From: Bog-756 sp963769765
GTDB taxonomy: Bacteria; Actinomycetota; Acidimicrobiia; Acidimicrobiales; RAAP-2
Assembly: GCA_963769765.1 (NCBI GenBank)
Contig: CAVYNA010000006.1
Span: 1 to 64,000, forward strand
Direction: 5' to 3'
DNA: 64,000 nucleotides
Shown here: piece by piece, positions 50,259 through 59,369 of the stretch
How the letters are laid out: each line of letters opens with the position of its first letter
How positions within the stretch are numbered: the stretch's first letter is position 1
Translations under genes and position numbers: made by a program
The notes under the pieces: model-generated
Seen by the model: the letters and a program-made list of their open reading frames with translations, nothing else
Databases searched by the model: none
Told to the model about the DNA's origin: nothing

Positions 50259-50849
50259 ATGACGGTGATCGACAAGACGCTCGACGTCCTCGACGACGAC
50301 GAGCAGGAAGAAGCGGCCCGCATCGCGTATGCCCGGGCCGTCGGTTCGCGGCTGCGGGCCATGCGCAAGCAGATGCGCCTCTCCCTCCAGGCGGTCGAGG
50401 CCATGTCCGAGCAGGAGTTCAAGGCCTCCGTGCTCGGCGCCTACGAGCGTGGTGAGCGGGCCATCTCGGTGCCGCGCCTCCAGCGGTTGGCCAAGCTCTA
50501 CGACGTGCCGGTGGACCAGCTCCTCCCGGCGGACGACGCCGCGGTGACCCGATGGGGGAACGGCGCTGCCGACGAGGCGGTACCCCTGGCGGCGCGTCGG
50601 GCCATCCAGGCAGGGAACGGCACCGACCGCATCGCCATCGACCTCACCAAGCTCCACACCGTGAGCGGTCCCGAGCGCGACCTGCTGCGCAGGTTCCTGA
50701 GCATGATCCAGGTACACCGCCAGGACTTCAACGGTCGGATGATCACCATCCGGGCCGAGGACGTCCGTGCGATCGCGTGCCTCTTCGGAGTGACCCCGGA
50801 CAGCATGGGGGCCCGCCTCGACGAGCTGGGCCTCCTCGTCCACGTGTGA
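50259..50849 (+). CDS. bldD: BldD-like XRE-family regulator
   Basis: The 196-residue protein has an N-terminal XRE HTH (RLRAMRKQMRLSLQAVEAMS, VLGAYERGERAISVPRLQRL) and a C-terminal domain aligning with BldD. The BldD cyclic-di-GMP signature RxD-X8-RQDD appears as R154-Q-D156, eight residues, then R165-A-E-D168, so the key Arg/Asp positions are kept. In Streptomyces BldD dimerises on tetrameric c-di-GMP and represses development genes. ATG 50259 has GGAGG 7 bases upstream. The identification rests on these two matches, and ligand binding is inferred. Confidence 0.85.
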   Translation: MTVIDKTLDVLDDDEQEEAARIAYARAVGSRLRAMRKQMRLSLQAVEAMSEQEFKASVLGAYERGERAISVPRLQRLAKLYDVPVDQLLPADDAAVTRWGNGAADEAVPLAARRAIQAGNGTDRIAIDLTKLHTVSGPERDLLRRFLSMIQVHRQDFNGRMITIRAEDVRAIACLFGVTPDSMGARLDELGLLVHV

Positions 50850-50869
50850 TTGGCGGAGGGGTCGGGACC

Positions 50870-51139
50870 GTGGCCGAACAGATCCACTGGTTGAGCACCA
50901 AGGAGGCCGCCGAGCGTCTCGGCGTCACGCTGCGCAGCCTCTACCGCTTCATCGACGAGGGCGACCTGATCGCCTACAAGTTCGGCCGGGTCATCCGCGT
51001 CCAGCAGGCCGACGTCGACCGTTTCATCGAGGCGAGCCGCATCGCACCCGGCAGCCTCGAGCACCTCTATCCGGAGGTCAAGGGCAACGGCCGCGCCCAG
51101 TTGCCGCCGACGGGCATCGCGTCGCCGGCTGCAGGCTGA
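50870..51139 (+). CDS. Small excisionase/MerR-type helix-turn-helix protein
   Basis: The 89-residue protein is mostly one HTH_17-type domain (WLSTKEAAERLGVTLRSLYR, FIDEGDLIAYKFGRVIRVQQ, ADVDRFIEASRI). Such proteins bind DNA as single-domain regulators; despite the excisionase name they are common chromosomal genes. GTG 50870 has GGAGGGG eight bases upstream. It follows the bldD-like gene by 20 bases and precedes the HIT gene by 5, so they may be one operon. Confidence 0.85.
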   Translation: MAEQIHWLSTKEAAERLGVTLRSLYRFIDEGDLIAYKFGRVIRVQQADVDRFIEASRIAPGSLEHLYPEVKGNGRAQLPPTGIASPAAG

Positions 51140-51144
51140 CCCCG

Positions 51145-51495
51145 ATGGACGACTGCCTCTTCTGCTCCATCGTCGCGGGCGAGGTGCCGGCGGACATCGT
51201 GCACGACGACGAGTGGACCGTCGCCTTCCGTGACATCAACCCGCAGGCCGACGTGCACGTACTCGTGGTGCCGCGCCGTCACATCGTGAACGCGTCGACG
51301 GTGACACCCGAGGACGCCGAAGTGGTCGCGGCACTGCTGCTCGCGGCGAAGTCGATCGCCGACGCCGAAGGCATCGGCGGCGAGGACCGCGGGTACCGGT
51401 TGGTGCTCAACGTCGGACCCGACGCGCTCAACTCCGTCCCTCATCTGCACGTGCATCTGCTCGGAGGCCGCGGACTCGGCTGGCCGCCCGGCTGA
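51145..51495 (+). CDS. HIT-family nucleotide hydrolase (HinT-like)
   Basis: The 116-residue protein has the HIT signature LHVHLLGGRGLG (HxHxH as HLHVH), the FCSIVAGEVPADIVHDDEWT start and ADVHVLVVPRRHIVNA. HinT proteins hydrolyse adenosine phosphoramidates or aminoacyl-AMP. It sits just before phoH, as in many actinobacteria. Confidence 0.94.
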   Translation: MDDCLFCSIVAGEVPADIVHDDEWTVAFRDINPQADVHVLVVPRRHIVNASTVTPEDAEVVAALLLAAKSIADAEGIGGEDRGYRLVLNVGPDALNSVPHLHVHLLGGRGLGWPPG

Positions 51496-51551
51496 CCCGT
51501 CGACCGGTCGGAGCGGGCGCGGGCATCGGATCGTCCGGGCGGGCCCGCTGG

Positions 51552-51557
51552 TAGGGT
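51552..51557 (+). promoter_or_regulatory. Candidate -10 element (TAGGGT) of phoH
   Basis: TAGGGT lies 17 bases before GTG 51575, so a short leader of about 10 bases is expected. It probably starts the phoH-ybeY-CNNM-era transcript. Confidence 0.4.
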
Positions 51558-51574
51558 CGGGGACCAGAACGCAC

Positions 51575-52540
51575 GTGGCAGGCACCCAGGTCAAGATCCT
51601 CGTCCCCGGCAACCACCTCATGGCCGGCCTTCTCGGTCATCGCGACGAGTTGCTGCGGGTGATCGAGGGCGCGTTCGACGGGGTCCGCATCGCCGTCCAG
51701 GGCAATGAGATCTCGATCGAGGGTGACGGCGCGGAACGGGTGGCCTCGCTCTTCGAGGAGCTCATCATCCTCCTCGAGTCGGGCCAGGGGCTCGACGCGG
51801 TACAGGTCAATCGCACGATCGACATGATCCACGACGACCTGCGCCCCTCCGAGGTCCTCACCTCCGAGCTGTTGCGGTCCGCCAAAGGGCGCGCGGTCCG
51901 GCCGAAGACGGGCGGCCAGAAGGCCTACGCGGATGCGATCGGCGCCAACATCGTGACCTTCGGGATCGGCCCGGCCGGAACCGGCAAGTCGTACCTGGCG
52001 GTGGCGCTCGCAGTCCAGGCCCTCCAGGCACGTGAGGTGAGCCGCATCATCCTCACCCGACCTGCGGTCGAGGCCGGCGAGCGCCTCGGCTTCCTTCCGG
52101 GCGATCTCATGGCCAAGGTCGATCCCTACCTGCGCCCCCTCTACGACGCGCTCCACGACCTGCTCGAGCCCGAGGGAGCGCAGCGGCTCATGGACCGGGG
52201 CGCGATCGAGGTCGCGCCGCTCGCGTTCATGCGTGGCCGAACCCTCAACAACAGTTTCATCATCCTCGACGAGGCGCAGAACACGACGCCCGAGCAGATG
52301 AAGATGTTCCTCACCCGCATCGGCTTCGGCTCGAAGGCGGTCGTGACGGGGGACGTCACCCAGATCGACGTGCCCGGCGGCCGATCGGGCCTCGTCGACC
52401 TCGACAAGGTGCTCGCCGGTGTACCGGACCTCGCCTTCGTCTACCTCACCAACCGCGACGTGGTCAGGCACCGGATCGTCTCGGACATCGTCGCCGCATA
52501 CGAGCGTCGCGAGCCGTCCGGGGACCGCCGTGACGCTTGA
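51575..52540 (+). CDS. phoH: PhoH-like ATPase/RNA helicase
   Basis: The 321-residue protein has an N-terminal region typical of PhoH (AVQGNEISIEGDGAERVASL), Walker A GPAGTGKSY and Walker B FIILDEAQNTTPEQMKMFLT. TGDVTQIDVPGGRSGL is the family motif. PhoH works with YbeY in RNA metabolism; the two genes overlap by 11 bases here. GTG 51575 follows a TAGGGT element. Confidence 0.95.
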   Translation: MAGTQVKILVPGNHLMAGLLGHRDELLRVIEGAFDGVRIAVQGNEISIEGDGAERVASLFEELIILLESGQGLDAVQVNRTIDMIHDDLRPSEVLTSELLRSAKGRAVRPKTGGQKAYADAIGANIVTFGIGPAGTGKSYLAVALAVQALQAREVSRIILTRPAVEAGERLGFLPGDLMAKVDPYLRPLYDALHDLLEPEGAQRLMDRGAIEVAPLAFMRGRTLNNSFIILDEAQNTTPEQMKMFLTRIGFGSKAVVTGDVTQIDVPGGRSGLVDLDKVLAGVPDLAFVYLTNRDVVRHRIVSDIVAAYERREPSGDRRDA

Positions 52541-53036
52541 CGTCTACGCTGCCGACGAGCAGTCGGACCATCCGGTCGCCATCGACCGGTTCTCCGAGTT
52601 GGCGCGCTCGGTCCTCGAAGCCGAAGGCCTCTTGCGCGACACGGAGGTCTCGCTGCTCTTCGTCGACGAGGCGACGATCGCCGCGCTCAACGACCGCTTC
52701 CTCGGCACCGACGGTCCCACCGACGTGCTCGCCTTCCCCATCGAGGAGGATGCCGTGCCCACCGGGCGCTCTCCCGACGAGGGCGGGACCGGACCGGCGT
52801 CCATCGAGGGCGGGCCACCGGACCACCTCCTCCTCGGCGACGTGGTGATCTGCCCTTCGGTTGCGGCCCGCAACGCGGTGGACCACGGCGTCACCTTCGA
52901 CGACGAGATCGCGTTGCTCGTCGTGCACGGCATCCTCCACCTCCTCGGCATGGACCACGCGGTCGACGAGGAGGCCGAGGCGATGGAGGCGCGCGAGCGC
53001 CAGCTCCTCGCCCGATTCCACCGCGACCTGCCATGA
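52530..53036 (+). CDS. ybeY: Endoribonuclease YbeY (rRNA maturation)
   Basis: The 168-residue metalloprotein has the zinc motif HGILHLLGMDH and the family core EVSLLFVDEATIAALNDRFL, then GPTDVLAFPIEED. An insertion of about 20 residues (TGRSPDEGGTGPASIEGG) follows; such linkers occur in other actinobacteria. YbeY is needed for 16S rRNA 3' maturation and 70S quality control. GTG 52530 overlaps phoH, and the stop overlaps the CNNM start (ATGA). Confidence 0.93.
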   Translation: MTLDVYAADEQSDHPVAIDRFSELARSVLEAEGLLRDTEVSLLFVDEATIAALNDRFLGTDGPTDVLAFPIEEDAVPTGRSPDEGGTGPASIEGGPPDHLLLGDVVICPSVAARNAVDHGVTFDDEIALLVVHGILHLLGMDHAVDEEAEAMEARERQLLARFHRDLP

Positions 53037-54343
53037 GGCCACTGTCCGGGGACGTCATCGCCACGACCGTCACCGCCGCCGACTGGGTGCTGCTCGCGGT
53101 CGTGCTCGTCCTGCTCGCGGTCTCCGCCGTGCTCGCGCTGGCCGAGACGAGCCTCGTGCGGATGTCCCGGGCGAAGGCGCTCTCGCTCGTCGACGATGGC
53201 CGACGCGGAGCGAGGGTGCTGGTGCGTCTCACCGAGAACCCGCCGGGGTTCCTCAACCCGCTGCTCTTGATGGTGCTCGTCTGCCAGCTGGTCGTTGCGA
53301 CCCTGGTGGGGATCCTCGCGGCCCACTGGTTCGGGCCCTGGGGGGTCGTGGCCGCGACGGTCTTCGAGATCGTCATCATCTTCGTGTTCGGCGAGGCGGT
53401 CCCGAAGAACTGGGCGGTCCGCAACCCCGAGCGGGCCGCGCTCTTCAGCGCACCACTCGTGGCTGCGGTGGTCGGGTTCTGGCCGATCCGGATGATCTCC
53501 CGCGCACTGATCGGACTCGCCGACCGGATCATCGGCGAGAAGGGCGGCACCTTCTCGTCGCACGTGACCGAGTCGGAGCTGCTCGCCCTTGCGGACGTCG
53601 CGCTCGACGAGGACGTCATCGAGACCGAGGAGCGAGCGCTCATCCACTCGATCATCGAGTTCGGTGACACCGTGGTCCGCGAGGTCATGGTGCCCCGCAC
53701 CGACATGGTGACGGTCGGTGCCGACGAGTCCGTCGAGCACGCGCTCGAGCGCGCGCTCGAGGCCGGCTTCAGCCGCATGCCCGCGCTCGACCAGTCCGAC
53801 GACGACGTGGTCGGCATCGCGTTCACCAAGGACCTGATCCGGGCGGTGCGCGCGGACGCCGGCGGAGCACCCGTGCGCGGGTACCTGCGGCCGGCGCGTT
53901 TCGTCCCCGAGACCAAGCGGGTCTCGGGCCTCATGCGCGAGATGCAGGCCGCGAAGTTCCACCTCGCGATGGTGGTGGACGAGTACGGGGGTACCGCCGG
54001 CCTCGTGACCCTCGAGGACCTCATCGAGGAGCTCGTCGGTGAGATCGTGGACGAGTTCGACGTCGAGGAGGCACTGTTCGAGCGGCTCGGTCCCGAGGAG
54101 CTCGCGGTCAGCGCCCGGCTGGCGATCGACGAGGTCAACGAGCTGATCGACGCAGATCTGCCGACCGGCGCGTGGGACACCGTGGGCGGGCTCGTCTTCG
54201 ATCTGCTCGGACACGTGCCCGAGCAGGGGGAGTCGGTCACGGTCGACGGGGTGCGGCTCGTGGTCGACCGGGTCAGCGGCCGCCGGATCGAACGGGTCCG
54301 CATCCTCTCCCGTCCCGAGCCGGTGGGCGAGCCCGGCGGGTGA
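53033..54343 (+). CDS. CNNM/CorC-type membrane transporter with CBS pair (hemolysin C family)
   Basis: The 436-residue protein has an N-terminal CNNM domain of three to four membrane helices (ALAETSLVRMSRAKALSLVD, IIFVFGEAVPKNWAV), a CBS pair (MVPRTDMVTVGADESVEHAL, LMREMQAAKFHLAMVVDEYG) and a C-terminal CorC_HlyC domain. CNNM/CorB proteins move or regulate Mg2+ or Co2+. The GGTAGLVTLEDLIEEL segment is typical. The ATG overlaps the ybeY stop and the stop overlaps era (GTGA). Confidence 0.93.
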   Translation: MRPLSGDVIATTVTAADWVLLAVVLVLLAVSAVLALAETSLVRMSRAKALSLVDDGRRGARVLVRLTENPPGFLNPLLLMVLVCQLVVATLVGILAAHWFGPWGVVAATVFEIVIIFVFGEAVPKNWAVRNPERAALFSAPLVAAVVGFWPIRMISRALIGLADRIIGEKGGTFSSHVTESELLALADVALDEDVIETEERALIHSIIEFGDTVVREVMVPRTDMVTVGADESVEHALERALEAGFSRMPALDQSDDDVVGIAFTKDLIRAVRADAGGAPVRGYLRPARFVPETKRVSGLMREMQAAKFHLAMVVDEYGGTAGLVTLEDLIEELVGEIVDEFDVEEALFERLGPEELAVSARLAIDEVNELIDADLPTGAWDTVGGLVFDLLGHVPEQGESVTVDGVRLVVDRVSGRRIERVRILSRPEPVGEPGG

Positions 54344-55290
54344 CCACCATGCGCTCGGGGTTCGTGGCCGTGGTCGGCCGGCCGAACGTCGGCAAGTCCA
54401 CACTCGTCAACCGCATCGTGGGCACCAAGGTCACCATCACCTCGCCCCGGCCCAACACGACCCGCCGCCAGGTGCGCGGGGTCCTCGACCGATCGGACGT
54501 GCAGCTCGTCTTCGTCGACACCCCCGGACTCCACCGTCCGCGCACCCCGCTCGGCCGGCGGCTCAACGAGTCCGCCGCCGCCTCCCTCGAGGACGTGGAC
54601 GCGGTGGTCGCGGTGGTCGACGCGACCGCACCGGTCGGTCCGGGCGACACCATGGTGCTCACCCGGGCCGCGGACCGGGTCGCGTCGGCGTCCGGCCACA
54701 CAGGTACCGAAGCGGAGCCTTCCGGACCGGACTCGGGAACACCGGTCCTCGTTGTGGCGGTCAACAAGGTCGACCTGGTCCGGAGCGGCGAGTTGCTCGC
54801 CCAGCTCGAGGCGGCCGCCGAGGCGGTGGCGGCGTCCGATGCGGCGCGCGGCGGACCGCCTGTCGCCGTCGAGTACGTGCCGGTCTCGGCGGTGACCGGC
54901 GAGGGCATCGAGCTCCTGGTCGAGCTGGTGAGCGCCGCGCTGCCCGCTGGGCCGCGCTACTACCCCGAGGGAATGGTCACCGACGTGGCTGAGGCAGCCT
55001 GGGTCGCCGATCTCGTCCGCGAGGAGCTGCTCCACCGGGTCGACGACGAGCTGCCTCACAGCATCGCCTGCCGGGTCACCGAGTGGGAGTGGCCGCGCAT
55101 CAGGTGCGAGATCCTCGTCGAGCGCGACTCGCAGAAGGGGATCGTGATCGGTCGGGGCGGCTCGGTGCTCAAAGAGGTCGGCACCGCCGTCCGTGGCCAG
55201 CTGCCCCCGGGCGCCTACCTCGAGCTCTTCGTGCGCGTCGAGAAGGGCTGGCAGCAGCGTGAGGACGCCCTCGACAGGCTCGGCCTCTGA
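54340..55290 (+). CDS. era: GTPase Era
   Basis: The 316-residue protein has G1 GRPNVGKSTLVNRI, G2 at TTRRQVRGVL, G3 DTPGLHRP, G4 NKVDL and G5 SAVTGEG. A C-terminal KH domain with IGRGGSVLKEVG binds the 16S 3' end. An insertion of about 20 residues (SGHTGTEAEPSGPDSG) lies between G3 and G4. GTG 54340 overlaps the CNNM stop; ATG 54349 is also possible. Era assists 30S assembly. Confidence 0.95.
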   Translation: MTTMRSGFVAVVGRPNVGKSTLVNRIVGTKVTITSPRPNTTRRQVRGVLDRSDVQLVFVDTPGLHRPRTPLGRRLNESAAASLEDVDAVVAVVDATAPVGPGDTMVLTRAADRVASASGHTGTEAEPSGPDSGTPVLVVAVNKVDLVRSGELLAQLEAAAEAVAASDAARGGPPVAVEYVPVSAVTGEGIELLVELVSAALPAGPRYYPEGMVTDVAEAAWVADLVREELLHRVDDELPHSIACRVTEWEWPRIRCEILVERDSQKGIVIGRGGSVLKEVGTAVRGQLPPGAYLELFVRVEKGWQQREDALDRLGL

Positions 55291-55327
55291 CGCTCGGCTC
55301 CCGGGACTCGCGTCGCAGGTACCGGTG

Positions 55328-57436
55328 TCATGTCGGCGCGCCCTCGGTCGAGCCGGCCCCGAGGGCGCGCAGGAAGGTGACCACCTCGTGTCGGTCGACG
55401 GTGCGCTGCATCGGGGGGATCCTGGCGAGCAGCGCGCGGCGGTAGCTCGCGGTGGCGAGACGGCTGTCCAGCACCGCGACCACCCCGCAGTCGGTCGACG
55501 AGCGGATGAGCCGTCCCGCACCCTGGGCGAGGAGTGTCCCGGCACGGGGGAGGTCGACCGCCGAGAACGCGCCCGCGCCGGCCCGCTCGCGACGCGCCTC
55601 GAGCACCGGGTCGTCAGGTCGGGGGAAGGGGATCCGGTCGATGGTGACGAGGCTCAGGGTCCGGCCAGGGAGGTCGATGCCCTGCCAGAACCCGAGCGTG
55701 GCGAAGAGGCAGGTCTCCTCGCTCGCGCTGAACGCCTCGACGAGCGCGGGCTTGGGCAGGTCCGACTGGCTGAGGATCGGAAAGGGCAGCCGCACTTTGA
55801 GCACGGCGACGGCGTCGCGCATGGCCCGCCAACTCGTGAAGAGCGCCAGGGTCCTCCCGCCCGCGGCACCGATGAGCACCTCGAGCTCGTCGTGGAGGGC
55901 CGGCTCCGCTTCGGGACGGCGACGGTCGGGGAGGTCCCGCGCGACGTACAACAGCGCGTGCGTGCGGTAGTCGAACGGACTGCCGACGTCGAGCTGGTCG
56001 GTGCGCCCGGCGGGGAGCCCGAGGCGCTCGGGGAGCCCGAGGGGAACGGTGGCCGACGTGAGCACCCCGGTCGTCCCGCTCCAGAGCTGCTCGGCGAGGA
56101 GCGGACCGACGTCGATCGGCGCCACGCGGAGGCTCGGGGCGCGGCCGTCCTCGATCCAGGCCACCTCGTCGGCGGTGAGGGACGAACATCGCTCGAGGTC
56201 GGCAGCGAGGTGCCCGGCCGCGAGCACCACCCGGTCGCGCCGGCTCCGGTCTGGTGCACCGGCCTCGGACCCCGCGTCGCGGTCCGCCCGTCGCAGCGCC
56301 TCGAGCAGCCGGGCGACCCGGGACGTCGCGAGCTCGAGCGTCTCCGCGATCCCCGGCACGTCACCCCCGGGCGCGCGGGGCGGCCGGCCCGGCGGCGCGG
56401 GAAGGGTGCGCTCCAAGCCGTCGGGTTCGTCTTTGCCGGGCCGCGTCCCGTCCGGTGCACCAGCGAGGATGTCCGCGGTGACGCGTCGTCCGGCCAGGGG
56501 ACCGAGCGCCGCGCCGAAGGTCTCCGCGAGCTCGCCCACCCGGTCCGCTGCATCGGTGCCTCCCGTTTCGCCGACGTCGACGAGCGGTCGCGCGGCCGCC
56601 GAGAGCGCACGGAAGCGTCCGGGTCCGATCTCGACCCCGAGGCTGTCGGTCATCACGTCCTCGACCTCGTGGGCCTCGTCGAAGACGACCACCTCGTGCT
56701 CGGGCAGGACCGCACCGCCGCTCGCCAGGTGCGCGCCGTACAGGTGGGTGTTGACCACGATCACATCCGCGCGGGACGCCCGGGTGCGTGCCTCCTCGGC
56801 GAAGCACGCCTGACCCGATGGGCACCGGTAGCGCCCCGGGCATTCGCGGGCGGTGGTCGAGACCATCGCCCAGGCGCGTCCCGAGGGCTCGAAGTCGAGC
56901 TCGGCGCGGTCGCCGGATTCGGTGCGGGCGGCCCACTGGACGAGGCGGCGGACCTGGTCGGCGACGCCGACCGGCTCGGGCGCCCCGGGTCCGGGTCCGG
57001 GTTCGCGACCGGCCGCGAGCGGGTCGTCGGGATCAGGGGGATCGGCAGATCCCGGGCCGAGCGTGAGCTGGGTGCCGTGCCCGGCGACTTCGGTGACGCG
57101 CTGGACGCAGACGTAGTTGCTCCGGCCCTTCAAGAGCGCATGGGTGAACCCTCCGGGGAGTTGGGCTGCGAGGAGGGGAAGGTCCTTGGTGGCGAGCTGC
57201 TCCTGGAGGGCCTTGGTCGCGGTGGCGACGACCACCGTCCTCCCCGACAGCACGGCCGGCACGAGGTAGGCGAGGGACTTCCCCGTGCCGGTGCCGGCCT
57301 GGACCACGAGATGGCGAGCGTCCGCGATCGCGTCGGCGACGGCGGATGCCATCTCGACCTGCCCCTCGCGTGCCTCGCCACCGCCCGGCAGGGACGTGGT
57401 GACCCTCCCGAGCGTGTCCCTGACGTCGTCGGTCAC
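55328..57436 (-). CDS. dinG: ATP-dependent helicase DinG/XPD family
   Basis: The 702-residue superfamily 2 helicase has Walker A AGTGTGKS at 47-54 and DEAH at 253-256. Four cysteines (C110, C199, C205, C211) fit an iron-sulfur domain as in XPD/DinG. A C-terminal helicase domain follows (TLALFTSWRAMRDAVAVLKV, ATLGFWQGIDLPGRTLSLVT, LAQGAGRLIRSSTDCGVVAV). DinG unwinds 5'-3', including R-loops and forks. It converges on era and lies 55 bases after the TauE-like gene. GTG 57436 is the best start. Confidence 0.93.
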   Translation of the reverse strand: MTDDVRDTLGRVTTSLPGGGEAREGQVEMASAVADAIADARHLVVQAGTGTGKSLAYLVPAVLSGRTVVVATATKALQEQLATKDLPLLAAQLPGGFTHALLKGRSNYVCVQRVTEVAGHGTQLTLGPGSADPPDPDDPLAAGREPGPGPGAPEPVGVADQVRRLVQWAARTESGDRAELDFEPSGRAWAMVSTTARECPGRYRCPSGQACFAEEARTRASRADVIVVNTHLYGAHLASGGAVLPEHEVVVFDEAHEVEDVMTDSLGVEIGPGRFRALSAAARPLVDVGETGGTDAADRVGELAETFGAALGPLAGRRVTADILAGAPDGTRPGKDEPDGLERTLPAPPGRPPRAPGGDVPGIAETLELATSRVARLLEALRRADRDAGSEAGAPDRSRRDRVVLAAGHLAADLERCSSLTADEVAWIEDGRAPSLRVAPIDVGPLLAEQLWSGTTGVLTSATVPLGLPERLGLPAGRTDQLDVGSPFDYRTHALLYVARDLPDRRRPEAEPALHDELEVLIGAAGGRTLALFTSWRAMRDAVAVLKVRLPFPILSQSDLPKPALVEAFSASEETCLFATLGFWQGIDLPGRTLSLVTIDRIPFPRPDDPVLEARRERAGAGAFSAVDLPRAGTLLAQGAGRLIRSSTDCGVVAVLDSRLATASYRRALLARIPPMQRTVDRHEVVTFLRALGAGSTEGAPT

Positions 57437-57491
57437 TGCCCCTCCCGCGCCGGGGGGCCGCACGTGGAGCGAATCGTGGAACGCCCGCCCA

Positions 57492-58247
57492 TCAGTGCCA
57501 CACGACGGCGAGCCCGACCGCCACGCCGAGACCGACCACGACGATCACGGACCGGAGGACCGGTGCGGGCAGGCGCCGACCGACGTGTCCGCCGAGCTGG
57601 CCCCCGATAGCCGATCCGGCGGCGATGAGCCCGACGACCGACCAGGAGACTTCCGTGCTGGCGAGGAACCACACGGCGGCGACCACGTTGACGACGAGCG
57701 CGAGCGCGTTCTTCGTCCCGTTGAGCCGCTGGAGGTCGTCGTCGATGAAGATTGCCAGCAACGCGATGAGGATGACGCCTTGCGCGGCTCCGAAGTAGCC
57801 CCCGTAGACGCCGGTGAGGAAGACCCCGACGAGGAGCGGCATCCCACCGTGGGCCCGCCGCCCTCGCCGCTCGAGCCGGCGGCCGATCGCCGGTTGGAAG
57901 GCCATGAGCAGGGCGGCGAGCGCGATGAGCCCCGGAACGGCCGCCTTGAACACGCTGTGGGGGAGCGCGATGAGGGCGACCGCGCCGGTCGATCCGCCGA
58001 GGAGCGAGGCGGTCCCGAGGGTCGAGAGCCGCGAACGCTGACCGGTCAGCTCGCGCCGGTAGGCGAGGCACGCGCTCATGCTCCCCGGGACGAGGCCGAC
58101 GGTGTTCGAGACGTTGGCGAGCACCGGCGGGTACCCGAGCGCAAGCAGTGTCGGGAAGGTGATGAGCGACCCCGACCCGACGATGACGTTGACGGTGCCC
58201 GCCCCGAGCCCGGCCGCGAAGATCGCGAGCGCGGCTCCGGCGGACAT
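57492..58247 (-). CDS. TauE/SafE-family membrane permease
   Basis: The 251-residue protein has about eight membrane segments and the DUF81/TauE-SafE repeats (GTVNVIVGSGSLITFPTLLA, LANVSNTVGLVPGSMSACLA, VGVFLTGVYGGYFGAAQGVI, LNGTKNALALVVNVVAAVWF). The two halves show the usual internal repeat. The family exports or imports sulfur-containing anions or organic acids; the substrate here is unknown. It lies upstream of dinG on the same strand. Confidence 0.92.
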   Translation of the reverse strand: MSAGAALAIFAAGLGAGTVNVIVGSGSLITFPTLLALGYPPVLANVSNTVGLVPGSMSACLAYRRELTGQRSRLSTLGTASLLGGSTGAVALIALPHSVFKAAVPGLIALAALLMAFQPAIGRRLERRGRRAHGGMPLLVGVFLTGVYGGYFGAAQGVILIALLAIFIDDDLQRLNGTKNALALVVNVVAAVWFLASTEVSWSVVGLIAAGSAIGGQLGGHVGRRLPAPVLRSVIVVVGLGVAVGLAVVWH

Positions 58248-58325
58248 GGGACGGGTCTAGTCGCCGGACACCGGGCCGCTCAACCTCCGCCGTGCCACCG
58301 GGACCAGGTGGTGCAATCCAGCGGA

Positions 58326-58331
58326 TAGGTT
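58326..58331 (+). promoter_or_regulatory. Candidate -10 element (TAGGTT) of uppS
   Basis: TAGGTT lies 7 bases before GTG 58339; leaderless-type spacing at the head of the uppS-recO run. Confidence 0.45.
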
Positions 58332-58338
58332 CGGCCCG

Positions 58339-59112
58339 GTGCGACGGCGAGACGGAGCGACGACTGGGACGGGAGCCGACCGGTCGCGCCCGCCCTCGGC
58401 GGACGTGCTGCGCCGCGGTCCGGTCCCGGTGCACGTGGCCTGCGTGATGGACGGCAACGGCCGGTGGGCGGCGAGCCGGGGCCTCCCGCGCACCGAAGGG
58501 CACGCGGCGGGTGAGGCCGCGCTCCTCGACGCGGTCGAGGGCGCGCTCGAGCTGGGGATCCCGTGGCTGACGATGTACGCCTTCTCGACCGAGAACTGGC
58601 GACGGCCGACCGACGAGGTCCGCTACCTGATGGGCTTCAACGAGAGCCTGCTGGTGCGGCGGCGTGACGAGTTGCACGGGAAGGGGGTTCGCATCCGCTT
58701 CGCCGGCCGACGGGACTGGAGGGTGCCGAAACGGGTGCTCCGCCGCATGGACGAGTCGACGGAGCTGACCGCGCGCAACCGGCGCTGCACCCTCACCATG
58801 GCCTTCAACTACGGCGGACGGGCCGAGATCGTCGACGCCGTCCGCCGACTGGTCGCGGACGGCGTGCCACCGGACAAGGTCAGCGAGAAGGCGATCCGCG
58901 AACGTCTCTACTACCCCGACCAACCCGACCCGGATCTCGTGATCCGCACCTCGGGGGAGTACCGGATCTCCAACTTCCTTCTCTGGCAGCTCGCCTACAG
59001 CGAGCTCCGCTTCGACGAGGTGCTGTGGCCCGACTTCCGGCGGACCCACCTCTTCGCCGCCGTCGCCGACTTCCAGCGGCGCCAGCGTCGCTACGGTGGC
59101 GTGACCGGATGA
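58339..59112 (+). CDS. uppS: Long-chain Z-prenyl diphosphate synthase
   Basis: The 257-residue cis-prenyltransferase has VMDGNGRWAASRGLPRTEGH (catalytic D38), LTMYAFSTENWRRP, NYGGRAEIVDAVRRL and PDLVIRTSGEYRISNFLLWQ. It condenses isopentenyl diphosphate onto an allylic primer to make the undecaprenyl-type or decaprenyl carrier lipid for glycan assembly. In actinobacteria it often sits with recO, as here. An extra basic N-terminus of about 30 residues precedes the conserved fold. The stop overlaps the next ATG (ATGA). Confidence 0.95.
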   Translation: MRRRDGATTGTGADRSRPPSADVLRRGPVPVHVACVMDGNGRWAASRGLPRTEGHAAGEAALLDAVEGALELGIPWLTMYAFSTENWRRPTDEVRYLMGFNESLLVRRRDELHGKGVRIRFAGRRDWRVPKRVLRRMDESTELTARNRRCTLTMAFNYGGRAEIVDAVRRLVADGVPPDKVSEKAIRERLYYPDQPDPDLVIRTSGEYRISNFLLWQLAYSELRFDEVLWPDFRRTHLFAAVADFQRRQRRYGGVTG

Positions 59113-59369
59113 TCCCGTCCCCCGGCCGCCGGAGGGATCGTCCGGGCGAGGACGGCGGTGTCTGGATCGTGACCGGCCTCGTCCTCGGAGCGCTGCTCTA
59201 CGTCGGGATCGTCGCGATGGCGGCCGCCGGCTTCACCGGGGCCGTCCCGCTCGTCGTGGTTCCTCCCGTCGTCGCCGGCCTCATCGCGGCCAACAGCCTC
59301 CTCGGAGGAGGCAGGGGTCGCCGGTCGGGACCCGACGTGCGGGGCGGGGAGGACGGCGCACCCCGATGA
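59109..59369 (+). CDS. Small membrane protein between uppS and recO
   Basis: The 86-residue protein has two hydrophobic helices (WIVTGLVLGALLYVGIVAMA, and AVPLVVVPPVVAGLIAANSL) with charged ends. It overlaps both neighbours by 4 bases, which supports that it is translated. No family is recognised; it may be an accessory to carrier-lipid synthesis. Confidence 0.7.
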   Translation: MIPSPGRRRDRPGEDGGVWIVTGLVLGALLYVGIVAMAAAGFTGAVPLVVVPPVVAGLIAANSLLGGGRGRRSGPDVRGGEDGAPR

